Below, piece after piece: positions 24,739 to 36,875 of a stretch of 64,000 nt of DNA. The notes below the pieces were generated by a model, which saw nothing but the letters and a program-made list of their open reading frames with translations, searched no databases and had not been told where the DNA came from. Origin of the DNA: Torymus aiolomorphi (lineage: Eukaryota; Arthropoda; Insecta; Hymenoptera; Torymidae); the NCBI GenBank assembly GCA_036365515.1, contig CM070877.1:4969001-5033000 (forward strand). Reading direction: 5' to 3'. The translations under genes and the position numbers were made by a program. Each line of letters starts with the position of its first letter. The first letter of the stretch is position 1.

Positions 24739-24916
24739 ATCGTACGCGAAAAAAAAAAACAGGATATAAAGAACAAGAATAGCATGGGACATGGGTTAGT
24801 AATCTATAATATATACCTCTTGTTCCTTTTGTATTTCGTTGTTCCTCGTATATATATAAATATAAAAACCCATGTAATTCTTGTTCTTTTTATCTGTTCC
24901 TTTTTTCGTGTACGAT
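24739..24916. repeat. GGAACAG palindrome family, copy 1
   Basis: Arms: ATCGTACGCGAAAA at the left and TTTTTCGTGTACGAT at the right, with AAAGAACAAGAAT against ATTCTTGTTCTTTTT further in. The left arm has lost the ATAAAAAG portion and carries AGCATGGGACATGGGTTAGT. Non-coding. Confidence 0.6.
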
Positions 24917-24933
24917 TCTTAATGGCTCGGAAA

Positions 24934-25081
24934 CTTAAAAAGGAACAGATAAAAAGAACAAGAATTACATGGGTCTCTATATCTATATATATGAGGAACA
25001 GCGAGATACAGAAGGAACAAGATGTATATACAGATATAGAAACCCATGTAATTCTTGTTCTTTTTATCTGTTCCTTTTAAG
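24934..25081. repeat. GGAACAG palindrome family, copy 2
   Basis: Near-perfect foldback: CTTAAAAAGGAACAGATAAA at the left is complementary to the right end TTTATCTGTTCCTTTTAAG, and both arms include AAGAACAAGAATTACATGGG. The loop has ATATCTATATATATGAGGAA and GAAGGAACAAGATGTATATA. It is the best-preserved copy with 55934-56089. Confidence 0.7.
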
Positions 25082-25316
25082 TCGCGCACATTAAGGGCAT
25101 AGCCGAAGTCTTCGGCAGTTTCTGCCGAACTATCGAGCAACAACACAACAGAAACTCGGGTCACGTGACCTGTGGCGCTTGTGCGTGAGCTCGTCGCGCT
25201 ACGGCAGTTTTTGCCGAAGCGTTTCGGCAATTCCAAGCAAAGTCCTCCTACCGAACGGTTTCGATTGTTTTGACCGGAGATTTTGGTGGCTATAAACAGA
25301 TTTTTTTCTCTCAGTG

Positions 25317-28300
25317 CTAATCGAATATATAGGTGGGCGATTTATATGAGTGTACTCAGCTTTTGATAAATTTATTTTTATTAAATGTGAGTTATTCAAT
25401 GCAGTGATCGACTGAAAATAACAAAGTACATATAAACGAAAGGATACTTAATCATAACAATATTCCCGCAGGCCCAAGACTCAAATATTCGATTGATATA
25501 GTTATTAAACAGCGTTAATCGGCGCACACATCGCGCTTGTATCGGCAGAGGACAAAAGTGCAAGTAAAATTTTCCCCTTCACTCGCGTGCAAATAGAACA
25601 AATCTTCATTCCGTGACTTTCCACTCGTCGTTTCTCTGTACAGATACAGACGCCGCGCATGAAAGGCAATAATAATTTTCGATCAAAGCAAATTTTCTCA
25701 CTCGGCCCGATAAATCCCCATTGATAATAATAAAAAAGCGCGGCGCGCCGATCACAGCGAGGGGCGAGATGGGAGGAGAAAAAAAAAATTGACGCTCTGA
25801 AAGTTTATCATCAGGCGAGCCCCCGTCAATTGTGCAATGACAAATGTATTAGAGGAATTCGCGTGACTTGCCATGTCATTGTCGTCGCGATACGTGTACG
25901 TATAAACACATAGACGCGCTCACTTTTTTTTAATCAATCATCAAGTTATTATTGAGCGGCGACGTAATTTGCGAGAAATGACAAATAAATGGGCGCGTCG
26001 ACGCACGTCTTTTTATTACTTAGCTGCTCGTCTCTAGTTTCGCGCACACGTGGTGCGCCCCGATCTCGCGAGATTTTTCAACTTTATTGACGTCAGAGGA
26101 GAAGAGGCGCGTGCACCAATACACGTATACCGTTAGTCTACATGCGAGCGAAATATTGCTTCGCTGCGAATGGAATTTGAAAAGCGGGACGATATTCAGG
26201 TTTATCAATTAACCGTTGTAATTTAACGTTTTACTATAAAAGTTTTTAACAAATGTCAAAGTTCAACGATTCAATTTACATGAAAAAATTCAAACTGATT
26301 GATCGACTTTCAAGGTTATTTCATTTCGAAGATCAACAGGACTTTTGATTCAAGTCAAGAACGCGATAGTTTCAATCAGAATTACGACTTTATCCAAATA
26401 TTTTTCAGATATTTATGTGTAAAAAAATTTTAAATATCATTGCGTTGACTTTGGAATCGTGAAATAAACTACAAGAATGCAAAAATATTAATTGAAAAAG
26501 AAAAATGACTGCGCAAATACAGTCATTGGATAATGGCGGAAAACTACCCGGAAACGATTTACAATCGTATTACACGTCAATAAAAAAGACGACGATGAGA
26601 GCGCAATAAGCTTAAATACGATCCTTTTTAAAGAAAAGCCTGAAAAACCCGGTCAGTTTGTTTATATCCGCGCATAGACATAATCGTTTTCTGTGTAACA
26701 ATGCAGCGGAATTAAAGAATCCTTGGAATAGTCATAAAACTATCCAAAACCGGTAAAACGCCTGTACAGTTTCATTGTGCAACTCTAAGTCTCAATTATT
26801 TCACTTTCAAAAACAACACTCCTCTAAAAAAATCTGGTTCAAAGCCGAGGAAGCTCATGCCGATTGAGTAACTCTAGCCAGCGCACGAGTCTTTGCAAGG
26901 ATCCCGCGTGTCGGGTCCATGTACATGAGAGAAAGAGGTTCCCGTCAAGGTTGCAACCCCGATGGGATACGGGAATGAATAGTTCAAAGGTCGGGATAGT
27001 GATTTACAGCTTTAAGATTGACGGATACAGGAGGGGATTAATGTCGCGATATTTTGGCATGCTCGAATCTCTTATTTTCATGCCTTGATAGAGGATGAAA
27101 TTACGGAAATAAGCAAGGAGCACTAGCTTCTTGTTATCCCACTTTTTATCAAATTTCACGATTGTCTATAGTGTAAAATTACGCTTATTTATATTCACCA
27201 TACACATAAGTTTTTTTGTAAGCGATTAAATCACTAAAGCCAAATTTAAAATTCAAAACAGTTAATTTTGGATAAGCTATCCATGCATTGTAATGTTCTT
27301 AATTATGATTTAATGATGTTTTTCAAAATCGCGAAAGTGTATTTATAATTCTCTCAGCTAAAATTCATTCCCATTTCTATACCGTTTTATTAGTTGTAGA
27401 CGATCATGTTAGAAATAAAAAAAATTGTATACGTCAACTCTACGCGCCGACGAGTAACTGTGCTAGGCTTTGAAATCCGTTTGATACTTCTTGTATCCAC
27501 CTATTTGTAGCACATTATCATGCCGATATTTTGAGCTTCATTCAAAATCAGTACAACAATAGCTCTCAGAATATTAAAATTAGAACCGTTAGCTAAATTT
27601 AAAGAAAAACGAGCGTATATTGAGTTTTCTTATATAAGAATTTGACGTTCGTACGCTCACGCGTCTTTGCACGTGACAGTGTAGACAAAATATTTTCAAT
27701 GTAAACTAGACAACAATTGCAAAACGAATTTGTGCTATCAAGTAAAATTGAGAAGTGAATTTTGGCGTTTATCGTATACTGGAAACTCTAGCTGTCTAAG
27801 GCATATGATTATTGTGATGAAATATTTTCGTTCAATTGTGCAAAAAATACGAAAAAGTTAATTAAAATGAAATAGTACTTTTCGACACTACTAGTCTCGA
27901 ATCGTATTTTATATACTACGAGCGTCGAAAAATTATATCAAAGTTGTGATTTTGATATTAGAGTGGTATAAAAGTTCTTTTCTATCTTTTTTTTATGCTA
28001 TACCAAATTAATAAAAAGATTTAATTAAAGAATTTTGAAATGTCATATTTAAAATGTTGTCCTCTTTAACTATTATTATATATTATAACTATTTAGCATA
28101 AGCGTTAAGTAAGTAATTTCTGTTATAATTGATTTTTATATATAAATACTAACTAATTTCCATAAACTCGTACTATTAGAAATAGATAGATCCAATAATG
28201 CGTGCATATAAGATCTTGGTAAACTTTCGAAAAATAAACCTCGTTTTCCTTTCACAATTCCCCAGCCAGGCTTTCAACAATAAAATCGAAAAATACTTTT

Positions 28301-28479
28301 TCTAAATTTATCCCGCCTCCTCTCCTCAAGCCAACCTTTCCTCACTTCATTCCCACCCGGCGCCACCTCGCAATCGGTCAATATTTCCTCAAACAATCTC
28401 TTCTTCAAAAGTCCAAGAAGGTCTAGAATTTCAGCAACTCCGCCGACGCTCTCCTCTTACTCAGAGACGATGACTCGAT
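25317..28479. other. Intergenic DNA, no gene recognised
   Basis: Over 3 kb of mostly AT-rich sequence. CpG-richer stretches lie near 25730-25830 and 25975-26170 without exon features. Confidence 0.45.
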
Positions 28480-28480
28480 A

Positions 28481-28625
28481 AGAATGGCAGAGGCGCGCGC
28501 ACGCGCACATGACGCGAGTCCCGGCTATTTTCGCCTCCCCGCGTGCGCGGAGGCTCGTCCGCACGCGCGCGCGCAGAAAGTACAAATTACACGCGCGCGC
28601 GCGCGGCCGGGTTTAATGACGGCGG
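28481..28625. repeat. Alternating purine-pyrimidine GC-rich tract
   Basis: Several GCGCGC and ACGCGC runs (near 28492, 28561 and 28590-28604) form a potential Z-DNA tract. The 158-residue frame that starts here is Ala/Arg-rich from this composition and then becomes ordinary AT-rich sequence, so I do not call it a gene. Confidence 0.6.
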
Positions 28626-30940
28626 GCGCCGGCCGAGGGATCGTACGATGTCGACGACGGAGAAGGAATTGTATATGTGCGATGCGGGACTTGGAAGTTG
28701 CGCAATCAAGTGGCGAGGCAGGTTCATATGTGTGGTACAGATTAATTAAATACGTCCGCGATGTCCGTCATAGAAGGGCGGGAATTATCAGCATTTTCAG
28801 CTTTCCGTGCAGTCATTTTCTCACTGGGTTCTTCAAAATTACCCAATGTCTTATTAAGCATAATTGCGAATTTTTCTACAATTTTTACCAGGATAGAAGA
28901 AAATTATTTTGTAAATGGAAGGTAAATTTCATGATAAACCAATGCTTTGAGGATTGTTAATCTTTTTTTTTCTTTTTGCAAAAGAGAATTCGCTTTAAGA
29001 CATTAACTTACGAGTGATGTGGATTAGAGTGTGCTGAATGTATACGTGTAGCTTTGTAATATCTCGGTGAAACTTTCTGTAAGAGAAATTGGCTATCTGC
29101 GAGAGAAAATGACTAGGGAGAGAGAAAGAGAGAGAGAAAATATTTCAAAATAAAAACTGCTGACTCAATTCTGAAATTAGGACGGCGCTTCATTCGCGTT
29201 TCAAATTAATTTTAAACTAATGCTCAGCCAATTTTATCTCGTCATTTCAGTTTACAATTATAAATTAAAATATAAATTATTTTCTGATTAACAATAAACT
29301 GATATTTTTTATTATAGTCTAAAAAAAAGATCAGTTGGTAAGAAATGTTGAATAGCATCATCAAACTGCAGCCAATGAACGCATCTTGAAACCGTCACTG
29401 AAGCATTTATTATACCAAACCGAAGTCCGCAATAAAAACATAGTATAGCACCGAACCGAAAATTTACTCCAGAAAGCGAAATATCCAGCAAGCTCTCGCT
29501 TTTGTTTGTCGTCTACATGACGCGCGAGCATGAGGATTCTATTAAACTATATATACATGCGGAATCGCGCGTGCGTGCGCGCTCGGCTCCATTGACAAAT
29601 ACATATATATGTAGTTGGTTCGCCAATTGAAAAGCTCTATCGTGGCGCCTAGAGCCAAACTTTATTCCGCGGCGGTCGGGCAATTACGCGATGATATCGT
29701 TATAGAGAGGGCAAGATGTACGAAAAAGCGCCGACCGCGCTTGCGCCGTAGTACGACGCGGTTGCTTTGCACGCTCAAGTGTGGTATATAATATTATAGC
29801 CATTTGGGAAAAGTACGGGGATTGCGAGAAATTGCGTGGTAACGAATTAAGCTTTCTTACAGACGTAATGATTGAGGCAGCATTAAAACTCACTTTAGAA
29901 TTTCCTTTTTCTCACACGACTTCCAAATTGGGAATTTTCCGATGTTAGAAATTTCGAAAAAGCACCCAAGTATAATAAATACGAGTCTCAGTGTAAAAAA
30001 AAACCTCCCTTTTGTGGAGAAGCAATACATGGAATGTTAGATTTCAAACATCATTATACCGCCAAATAAGAACTCGCCATCCAAATCATTCATCTCAATA
30101 GATATTTTATTTCAAAAATATGTTTGTCAGAATATTGCACATAAAGTGGAATTTATCGATCACCCTCAAACGCGAATTGATTTTAAAAAAATTGTTTGTC
30201 ACGACGATACTGTACATTTCGTATACGAGACGTTCCGCACGTACATATATACGTGAAATACGAAACGAAACCAATAATTTTACGGTTGTTACTGGTGTAG
30301 TAAGTTTGCTTTTTATTTGCTCGCGCAGGCGCGCAAGCACACATTTTCGCATATATGGGTCATGTATGAATCATATATACACGTGACAATCGCGCGATGT
30401 CTTTTTACTATTTATATACATTTTTCTGTATGCTCGGAAAATTTTTGCACTGGCTTTGGCCTAAATTAACTTTTTTTTTTATTTCTCTATTTTTATACAA
30501 ATGAAACATACTACAAATATAGCTACATAATGTAGCATTTGTATTGTCAGAAGTACAGTCGTAGAAATAAAAATATTTAATTCCTTCACTTTTCATATAC
30601 CGATAATACTTATATTACATTTAGAAAAATTAAATTTTTTGACTAATTAAAAATAAAGAAAGTTTACAGGCTATGTATTATAGCCTAAACAGCTAACATT
30701 TTAATTTTATCTTTATCTATAGCTATTATATATGTTACTTATTTTCTTTTATAAATAGTAAGGTCTGATATATCATTTTATACATTGTGAGCATGGCAAA
30801 CAAAAAGAAATACAAAGTTTAAGTGTTAAAAGTCGCAACTAAAGACTGAGGTCTATTTTTGAAAATGACAAGAGAATGTTCATTGCTTTGATATTTGACA
30901 TTCTCTTCTGGAAAAGGTCGGTAACTCTTTTACAGAATAA
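28626..30940. other. Intergenic DNA, no gene recognised
   Basis: AT-rich with small unsupported frames. A GAGA run lies near 29116-29139 and a CpG-rich patch near 29640-29780. Confidence 0.45.
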
Positions 30941-30949
30941 GTATTTTAA

Positions 30950-31260
30950 AAGGCCAATCCCGCAAGACCGCCACAAGAGCACATACAGCATCTTGAAAGC
31001 CGCGCCGCGCCGGAGCGAACCTATTCGCGTATCTCATCAGGACTTTGAGCTTCTCGGAACTCCTATATAAGCGAAAGCGGGTGCAGATGCATGCGTCGAA
31101 GCACGTAGCCAATATATATCCGAGGCCGTTAACCGCCGAAAGCGTTGACTCTCCTTTCGCACATAATTACCTACGTGCAAACGCGTCGAATTATTATCGG
31201 TATGGTGTGCGCTTAGGTATATTCATTGGCCGTTTGTGTCTACTTTTGCGGTGTCATTTA
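30950..31260 (+). promoter_or_regulatory. TATA-containing promoter-like patch
   Basis: A GC-richer stretch includes GGCCAATCC at about 30952, TATATAA at 31064-31070 and CpG-rich sequence 25-40 bases downstream where a start site would fall. No coding exon follows within several kb, so any transcript would be non-coding or have distant exons. Confidence 0.25.
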
Positions 31261-31845
31261 ATATTGCAGAGAACAAACGGCCGCTTATTTACAGGCTAAT
31301 TGTGACCGTGAATCGTCAAAATGTATATATAACGTACGAACCAATTGCTGCAAAGTATCGCTCCCTTCGTATATACATAAAACTAAAGAAACATATTAAA
31401 AAGCGAACGACGCAGAAGATAATCAGTCGCAGCAGTTTTCGGCGCTCAAGAGCGTGAGAACGACGCTTTTTGCGCTCTATAATTTCGCGCGTGCGGCGCT
31501 TTCGTTTCCACTGTCGTATATATATATAGGTATTTGACACGCCGTCGCGTGGTTGCGAGAGAGAGGGTTGGGGGGAAGATTGCGCCGGATACCTACGCAG
31601 TAGAAATGATGAACCGAACTGTCAAGATGTGCGTATAAGTAATAATTTTTTACAGAAGCTTTACGGCTATTATAAATTTGATTAATACTTTCAACGTAGT
31701 GCGGCCCGTATACATTATGAACAGTAAATTATTACAAAAATTTATTATTTTTATGATGTAAAAATTGTAGGGGATAAAAATATTTCCACTCTCAATTGCC
31801 GTATTTCTTGAGATTTTAAACAAGTGAAGCAGCACTAAGGTAGGT
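31261..31845. other. Intergenic DNA, no gene recognised
   Basis: Short TA runs and a GAGAGAGGGTTGGGGGG patch near 31557. No coding support. Confidence 0.45.
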
Positions 31846-32725
31846 GGCCCAGAACCTGGATACCTTAAGAATGGTAGTAATAGTAGATGGATGCCCTGTT
31901 GAAAAACATCACAGAATAATCACTTGATCATCATCCCCGAAATCACGCCAAAAAGTCAAATGATTTTCATATGATTTTTATATGATTTTTCATATGATTG
32001 TCATGATTCTCATGTGACTCTCATGTTCCCAATTTGTTAAATATTTATTCAAATAATTTTGTAAAATTAGTCAATACAAGATAAGGGAAATAAAATCAGT
32101 GGAAATGATTTATAAAAATCTCTACTGTAGATCCAACAGATATGTAGAAAGGGAACTGCAGAGGATGAACGTGACGACGCCCCTACTGAAAAAGCTCAGC
32201 TAATTATCAGCTGATTATTAGCTGATAATCAGGTGAAAATCAAGCCAAAACGTCACCTGATTTCAGGTGGTTATCAGCTGATTTCTACTTGAAAATAATG
32301 TTAATATTTTCATTTATTATTAATTATTATCATTTATTATTGTTTATCTTAAATTATTTATATTTAATTTTTCATTCCTAAATTATGATAAATAATGCAA
32401 AACTTCTTTGCCACCATTTACATTGTATCAACATACATTAGTTAATCGTAGATTCAAATAAATCAATAATAATAATAATTAATAAGAATTATTTGAATAA
32501 ATATTTAACAAATTGGGAACATAAGAGTCACATAAGAATCATATGATAATCATATGAAAATCATTTGACTTTTTGGCGTGATTTCGGCGATGATGATCAA
32601 GTAATTGTCATATAATTTTTTTCAACAGATGTCCTAGAACCTATATAGACGTTATAATTAAATGGCAGATACCGGGACATCTATCTACTATTACTATCAT
32701 TCTTAAGGGATACAGCTACTGGGCC
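31846..32725. mobile_element. 880-bp foldback element with about 200-bp arms
   Basis: The left end GGCCCAGAACCTGGATACC-TTAAGAATG pairs with the right end CATTCTTAAGGGATACAGCT then ACTGGGCC. Arms continue inward through GTAGTAATAGTAGAT, AATCACGCCAAAAAGTCAAA, repeated CATATGATTTT units, CTCATGTTCCCAATTTGTTA and AATATTTATTCAAATAATT. The centre has a second set of opposed words (CAGCTGATTATTAGCTGATA, TGATTTCAGGTGGTTATCAG). No open frame of note. The arms carry enough mismatches to suggest an old insertion. Confidence 0.75.
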
Positions 32726-34270
32726 GTCTAATTTATAATTTATTATATATTATTAAAATGTTTACTTTTCCGTTTTAAAATTCATCGAAATCTTCTTATA
32801 TACATTAGCCGGACTGAAATGGTTACGGATTGTTTGCCTTTTAGGTAAAATGTGGTGATTGTATCTCCGAAAGCATACAAGTGTGGGTGTGTGAAAATGG
32901 AGGTTTAATAATGAATGGAATATTTTTAGGTCTATTAAAAAAAAGACAATGTTTCCTGGTTGAAGAAGCAAAGGTGACATTGTTCGTAACACAATAGTGC
33001 GTCTATTTAAAAAAAGATAATAAGTATTCCTTAAGTGAAACAAGTTCTGTTCGACGACTTTTTGCGTCGTTTTTTTGCATCGAGTCCAGAAAACACGTGT
33101 CGATAACCTGGTAATCGCTTCAATCCTTACCATTGAACGATGATGAAAGTGGCGTCGTGAATTGTGATAAATTTAATACGTTGTGCAATATTTACGGCGT
33201 ATCGTGTGCTGCAACACTTTCATTTTTATTGAAAAAGTCGCCTGCGACGTAAGGATTCGCGTTAATCGAGACATAACTGCGTTATTGGATTGTTCATATG
33301 CCAAACGATTGAATAATTAAGAGACTACGTTGTGTAATTTTTTTCTTAATTCGATGAATAATTGACAAAACTACGTGTTGCGTTTCCTTCCCAGAATATT
33401 CAAAGTTTTTTTTACTTATTCTGCGGTAATTTCTGATAGTGCGAAACACACGGTCTGTCGCTAATTATTTTTCATGCCACATTATTATACGCTAACGGCG
33501 TACAATTTTGCATATCGCGTAAAAATTATCATTCGTCGCTCGTAAATTATTTCAAAACTTTTTTACGCGTCATTAAAAATATCAACATATGAGAACGTTT
33601 GCGGTTATACAGCGATCCAAAATTGGATTTCCTGTCGAAATTAAAAAAAAACTCGCGAAACTTCTTTTTTGTTTTGCGAATGTATAAATACAGAGCTACG
33701 CTTATTTCGTAATCGCCCGGAGGAAGTAGAGAATAATGCCCACAGTCAAGGATTCTCAATTTTTTTTTCTAGTGATCCGGCAGTAAGACGCAATAAAAAA
33801 GCTTCTTAACAATGATATATTAACGACTATTTAACTGGTCATTTTTTGCCCGGCAAACCGCAAATAATACTATTGTATATATAAGTATTTTAAATGAACG
33901 GCGTCACGCAAAAAACAATATGGTTAGTCTTTATCATTTTTCATTTTCTTTTTTAATAAACGTTACTTCTTGTTTGTTATTACCTATAGTAAAATTTTTC
34001 TATATTTTTATACTCTCAAAAAGCGTGCTTACTTTTACAAGTAAATAAAATAAAATAATAAGTGGAGACAATTTGCTGAAAATCAGCTTTTCTTATTTTA
34101 CTGGTTGCCGCATATAATCCACAATATTCTCGAGATGTAAGCTATATGCATACACCCGCGAAAAAAAAAAATTTGTTCAACAATGGCAGCCCTAAAAGGA
34201 AGAAATAAGCAGATGAACTCAAAGAGTGCGTAAAAACACGCGCCCATCAGAAAAAGATCCAAAGCGCTCC
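32726..34270. other. Intergenic DNA, no gene recognised
   Basis: The minus-strand 123-residue frame at 32762-33133 has no recognisable motif and lies in AT-rich sequence, so I do not call it a gene. Confidence 0.45.
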
Positions 34271-34279
34271 TAATATCTC

Positions 34280-34720
34280 TAAATTTCGTCAGCGCAGCCG
34301 GCATTGACCCTCCCCCAGACGAAACTCTCGTAGCCGCTTGCATCAGTCCGATTTGGTCTCTCCATGGGATATGTGTCTTTCCTCGGCCCACGTACAGCTG
34401 CTTTATTAAAGCCACTTTTTCCTGTGCGCAGCAAACGGTATGCGAAGGTCGCGCGCGCACTCGCGAGAGGCTCGCCTGGCTGCTCGACCAATCGCAACGC
34501 GGCGAACGCCGGCGCATGGTAACAACCGCTTGTTGCTGACGTGCATGTGTAGAGAGAGAGCGAGAGAGAGAGAGAGAGAGAGTCTATAGCCCCCAGCGGA
34601 CTGTCGGAGAGCTTCTGCCTGCGTCTGTGTGTGTAAGTATATGTACGTGTGGTCTGTTATTTGCTTTTTGAATCGGCCGTGCGCGCACACGTGACTATCG
34701 CGGCAAGTTCTCTGTGTGTG
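34280..34720. promoter_or_regulatory. CpG- and GA-rich promoter-like patch
   Basis: The patch contains CGACCAATCGC (CCAAT-type, about 34477), GCGCGCGCACTCGCGAGAGG, a GAGA run at 34553-34582 and a good splice donor GTAAGTAT at 34634-34641. Taken together this could be a plus-strand promoter and untranslated first exon. The frames of up to 139 residues overlap on one strand and look compositional. No partner exon was identified. Confidence 0.3.
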
Positions 34721-35549
34721 TTTAAGTGTGTATTGTTAAGTGCATGTAGATTGTAGATATCGTGAGAAGGTGGTGTGCCGACGAGCGTTTGGTTTGGATT
34801 CGCAAGGAAATGTTTTATCAGCGATTGCTGTGTATACCGTAATGTAGGCCTTTCATCAGTTATTTTTGTTAGGAATCATTGTTAGAATTTTGTTAAGAAA
34901 TCTTGAAAAATGTGTATTAAGGATCAGGAATTAGTTTTTAGTCTGTCGAAAATTGGCGGTTTGCTAGTGTCATAATTATTATAGTTAAAAATGTACAAGA
35001 GTTGTCTTTATTAAAGTAGACAATACGCTATTGCATGAATTAAAAAAATAAGTAGTTTTCGATCTCAGGACGTAAGGTTGCATTTTTTTCGTCATAACAT
35101 TATAACATTATTTTGCGTCATAAGTGTCGGTAAAGTACGTACTTTACGGACACGTATGACAATAATGTAATTTCTGCCCAAATATTACTCGACCTTATAT
35201 ACTAGAAAAAATAGTACTTTAGTACCTTTTTAAATAAACATTTGTTATAAGTAAATAATACAAAATTTATGTTTCCAATAGTATATACACTATTGTTCTT
35301 TGCAGTAATGAATCGATCGTTTCATTAGAAATCCGACATTGGGAACCAATATTTTCCTTAATTTTTCTCTGTATGCAATGTAGTACTTATAACAAAGAAA
35401 TTTTTACTCAATACGCAGGTTCGAAGCATATAAAATGAAAGAAAATTGATCGATAATTTTGTGTCGTATACACAACTCTGCAAAACGAGTTGTATTTTCC
35501 TCTCGACTATATATATCGTCCCAACTTCTAAGCCAACTTCTGAGTTTCG
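34721..35549. other. Intergenic DNA, no gene recognised
   Basis: Near 35123-35152 GTGTCGGTAAAGTACGTACT faces ACTTTACGGACACG, a short hairpin. Otherwise nothing. Confidence 0.45.
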
Positions 35550-36090
35550 CGCGAAGAAAAGCTAAAAAAATTGCGCTCCGTAAGTATAAGACGAAGAAAA
35601 GTAAAAAAAAAACGGCTGTATAGTGAAAAAAGAAGCCAGTTTGCGCCGTTCCTAGAGGAAAAATGCCAACTGACGACATCTAATCATCTACTAATTATCT
35701 ACGTATCTTATCTAATCATTTTTCGATCTGATATTTCATCTTTTTGATTATTTTGTTATCTTTATCTTATTATATAAAAGTTATCTATAAGATATCAAGT
35801 AATGTTACTTTCTCAGCACTAATTTAAGTATTTTTCGTCGAGGGACGGCGCGAACTGGCTTTTCTTCATCTGGAAAGACTCAAACTGTCTTTTCATTGTC
35901 TGAGAAGGCTCAAACTGACTTTTTTCGTTTGAGAAAAGTCAAACTGGCTATTCTTCGCCTGGGAGGGCGCAAACTGGCTTTTTTCGCGATATAGCCGTTT
36001 GTTAGCTCTTCTTCGCCTCAAATCCAAACTTTGGGTTTTCTTCGCGCGAAACTTGGAAGTTGGCTTTTCTTTTCATACCGCGCGATGCTT
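35550..36090. mobile_element. Foldback element with CGAAGAAAAG motif-array arms
   Basis: The left arm (35550-35670) has GCGCGAAGAAAAGCTAAAAA, GACGAAGAAAAGTAAA and GAAGCCAGTTTGCGCC. The right arm (about 35838-36090) holds at least six inverted units of the type GCGCAAACTGGCTTTTTTCG, ending CTTGGAAGTTGGCTTTTCTT. The same motif and the flanking text GGAAAAATGCCAACTGACG-ATCTAATCATC recur at 55300-55740, showing a family. Non-coding. Confidence 0.6.
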
Positions 36091-36875
36091 CGGACTTTTT
36101 ATGAAGCATAAAGCAACAAGAAAATGTTTGTATCATGTCTACAATCAATTATCCCATATACAATAAAACTCTCGGACAAGCATCTTCGTCAGTCAGGATA
36201 TTAAATACCTGTTTATACAGTCCGAGATCCAGTTTACGAATTTATTCTGTGCAGCAGACCGAATCCAGTTTTTCAGGAGATCATTAATTTTTGTATTTGT
36301 GCTATACGAGTGTGCAAAATTGAGATATCAGGTGTGTACTTAAATGGGATTTTTAGTATCGATAACGTAAAATAAGATACCGTGTAACTTGCGTATGAGC
36401 TACAAGAAATTATCCTCTCAAATTAAAGAATTTCTTTTCCTTTTTAAGAGATGTGGTTCGTTTGGCAAATTCGCTGTAAAAGTCTTCATGAATTGAAAGT
36501 ACAGCACGTAGGAATACAATTTCGAAAGGTGCATGAATAAGCGAATTGGACTTTGGACTCTGGTCATTTAAAAATATCTACTGCCCGCGCGTATATTCCG
36601 AAAAGCAAAATATCCGGAAGACGTAAGTTACGTTGATGTAGAATATTTTTAAAAAATGAATGCTCTCTCTCTCTCACGCGTATTTGTTTACATTTTTCAC
36701 ACGAAAATAAATCATTTATCACGGTTACACGTGCAAGAATTCGAGTACGTCACGCTGATATGCTTATTCCTGTAGTTCACAAAAACCAGTTTTCTTAGAG
36801 TTACCTCGATCGCGTTTTGTAGTTCGTTATTAGCAAGGATGTTTAAAATTTAGTTTTTATTTCGTGTATAATTTT
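36091..36875. other. Intergenic DNA, no gene recognised
   Basis: AT-rich, with a short CT run at about 36663-36676. Confidence 0.45.

Larger units (their letters stand above)
24704..25316. mobile_element. MITE-like element with CACTGAGAGAAAAAAAT termini and two internal palindromes
   Basis: CACTGAGAGAAAAAAAT at 24704-24720 is the perfect inverted repeat of ATTTTTTTCTCTCAGTG at 25300-25316. Inside are two back-to-back palindromes (24739-24916 and 24934-25081) that share the arm GGAACAGATAAAAAGAACAA with a third copy at 55934-56089. The rest contains CGGCAGTTTCTGCCGAA and ACGGCAGTTTTTGCCGAAG hairpins. No transposase. The nested structure suggests palindromes inserted in, or captured by, a TIR element. 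Confidence 0.65.

Noticed and set aside
28484..28960. 158-residue plus-strand open frame
   Set aside because: The first half is Ala/Arg-rich translation of GC-alternating sequence and the second half is ordinary AT-rich DNA. No domain, splice or start context supports it.
32762..33133. 123-residue minus-strand open frame
   Set aside because: No recognisable motif, unbiased AT-rich composition and no neighbouring exon.
34098..34690. Overlapping 94-139-residue minus-strand frames
   Set aside because: Three overlapping frames in a CpG- and GA-rich patch point to composition with few stops, not to coding.
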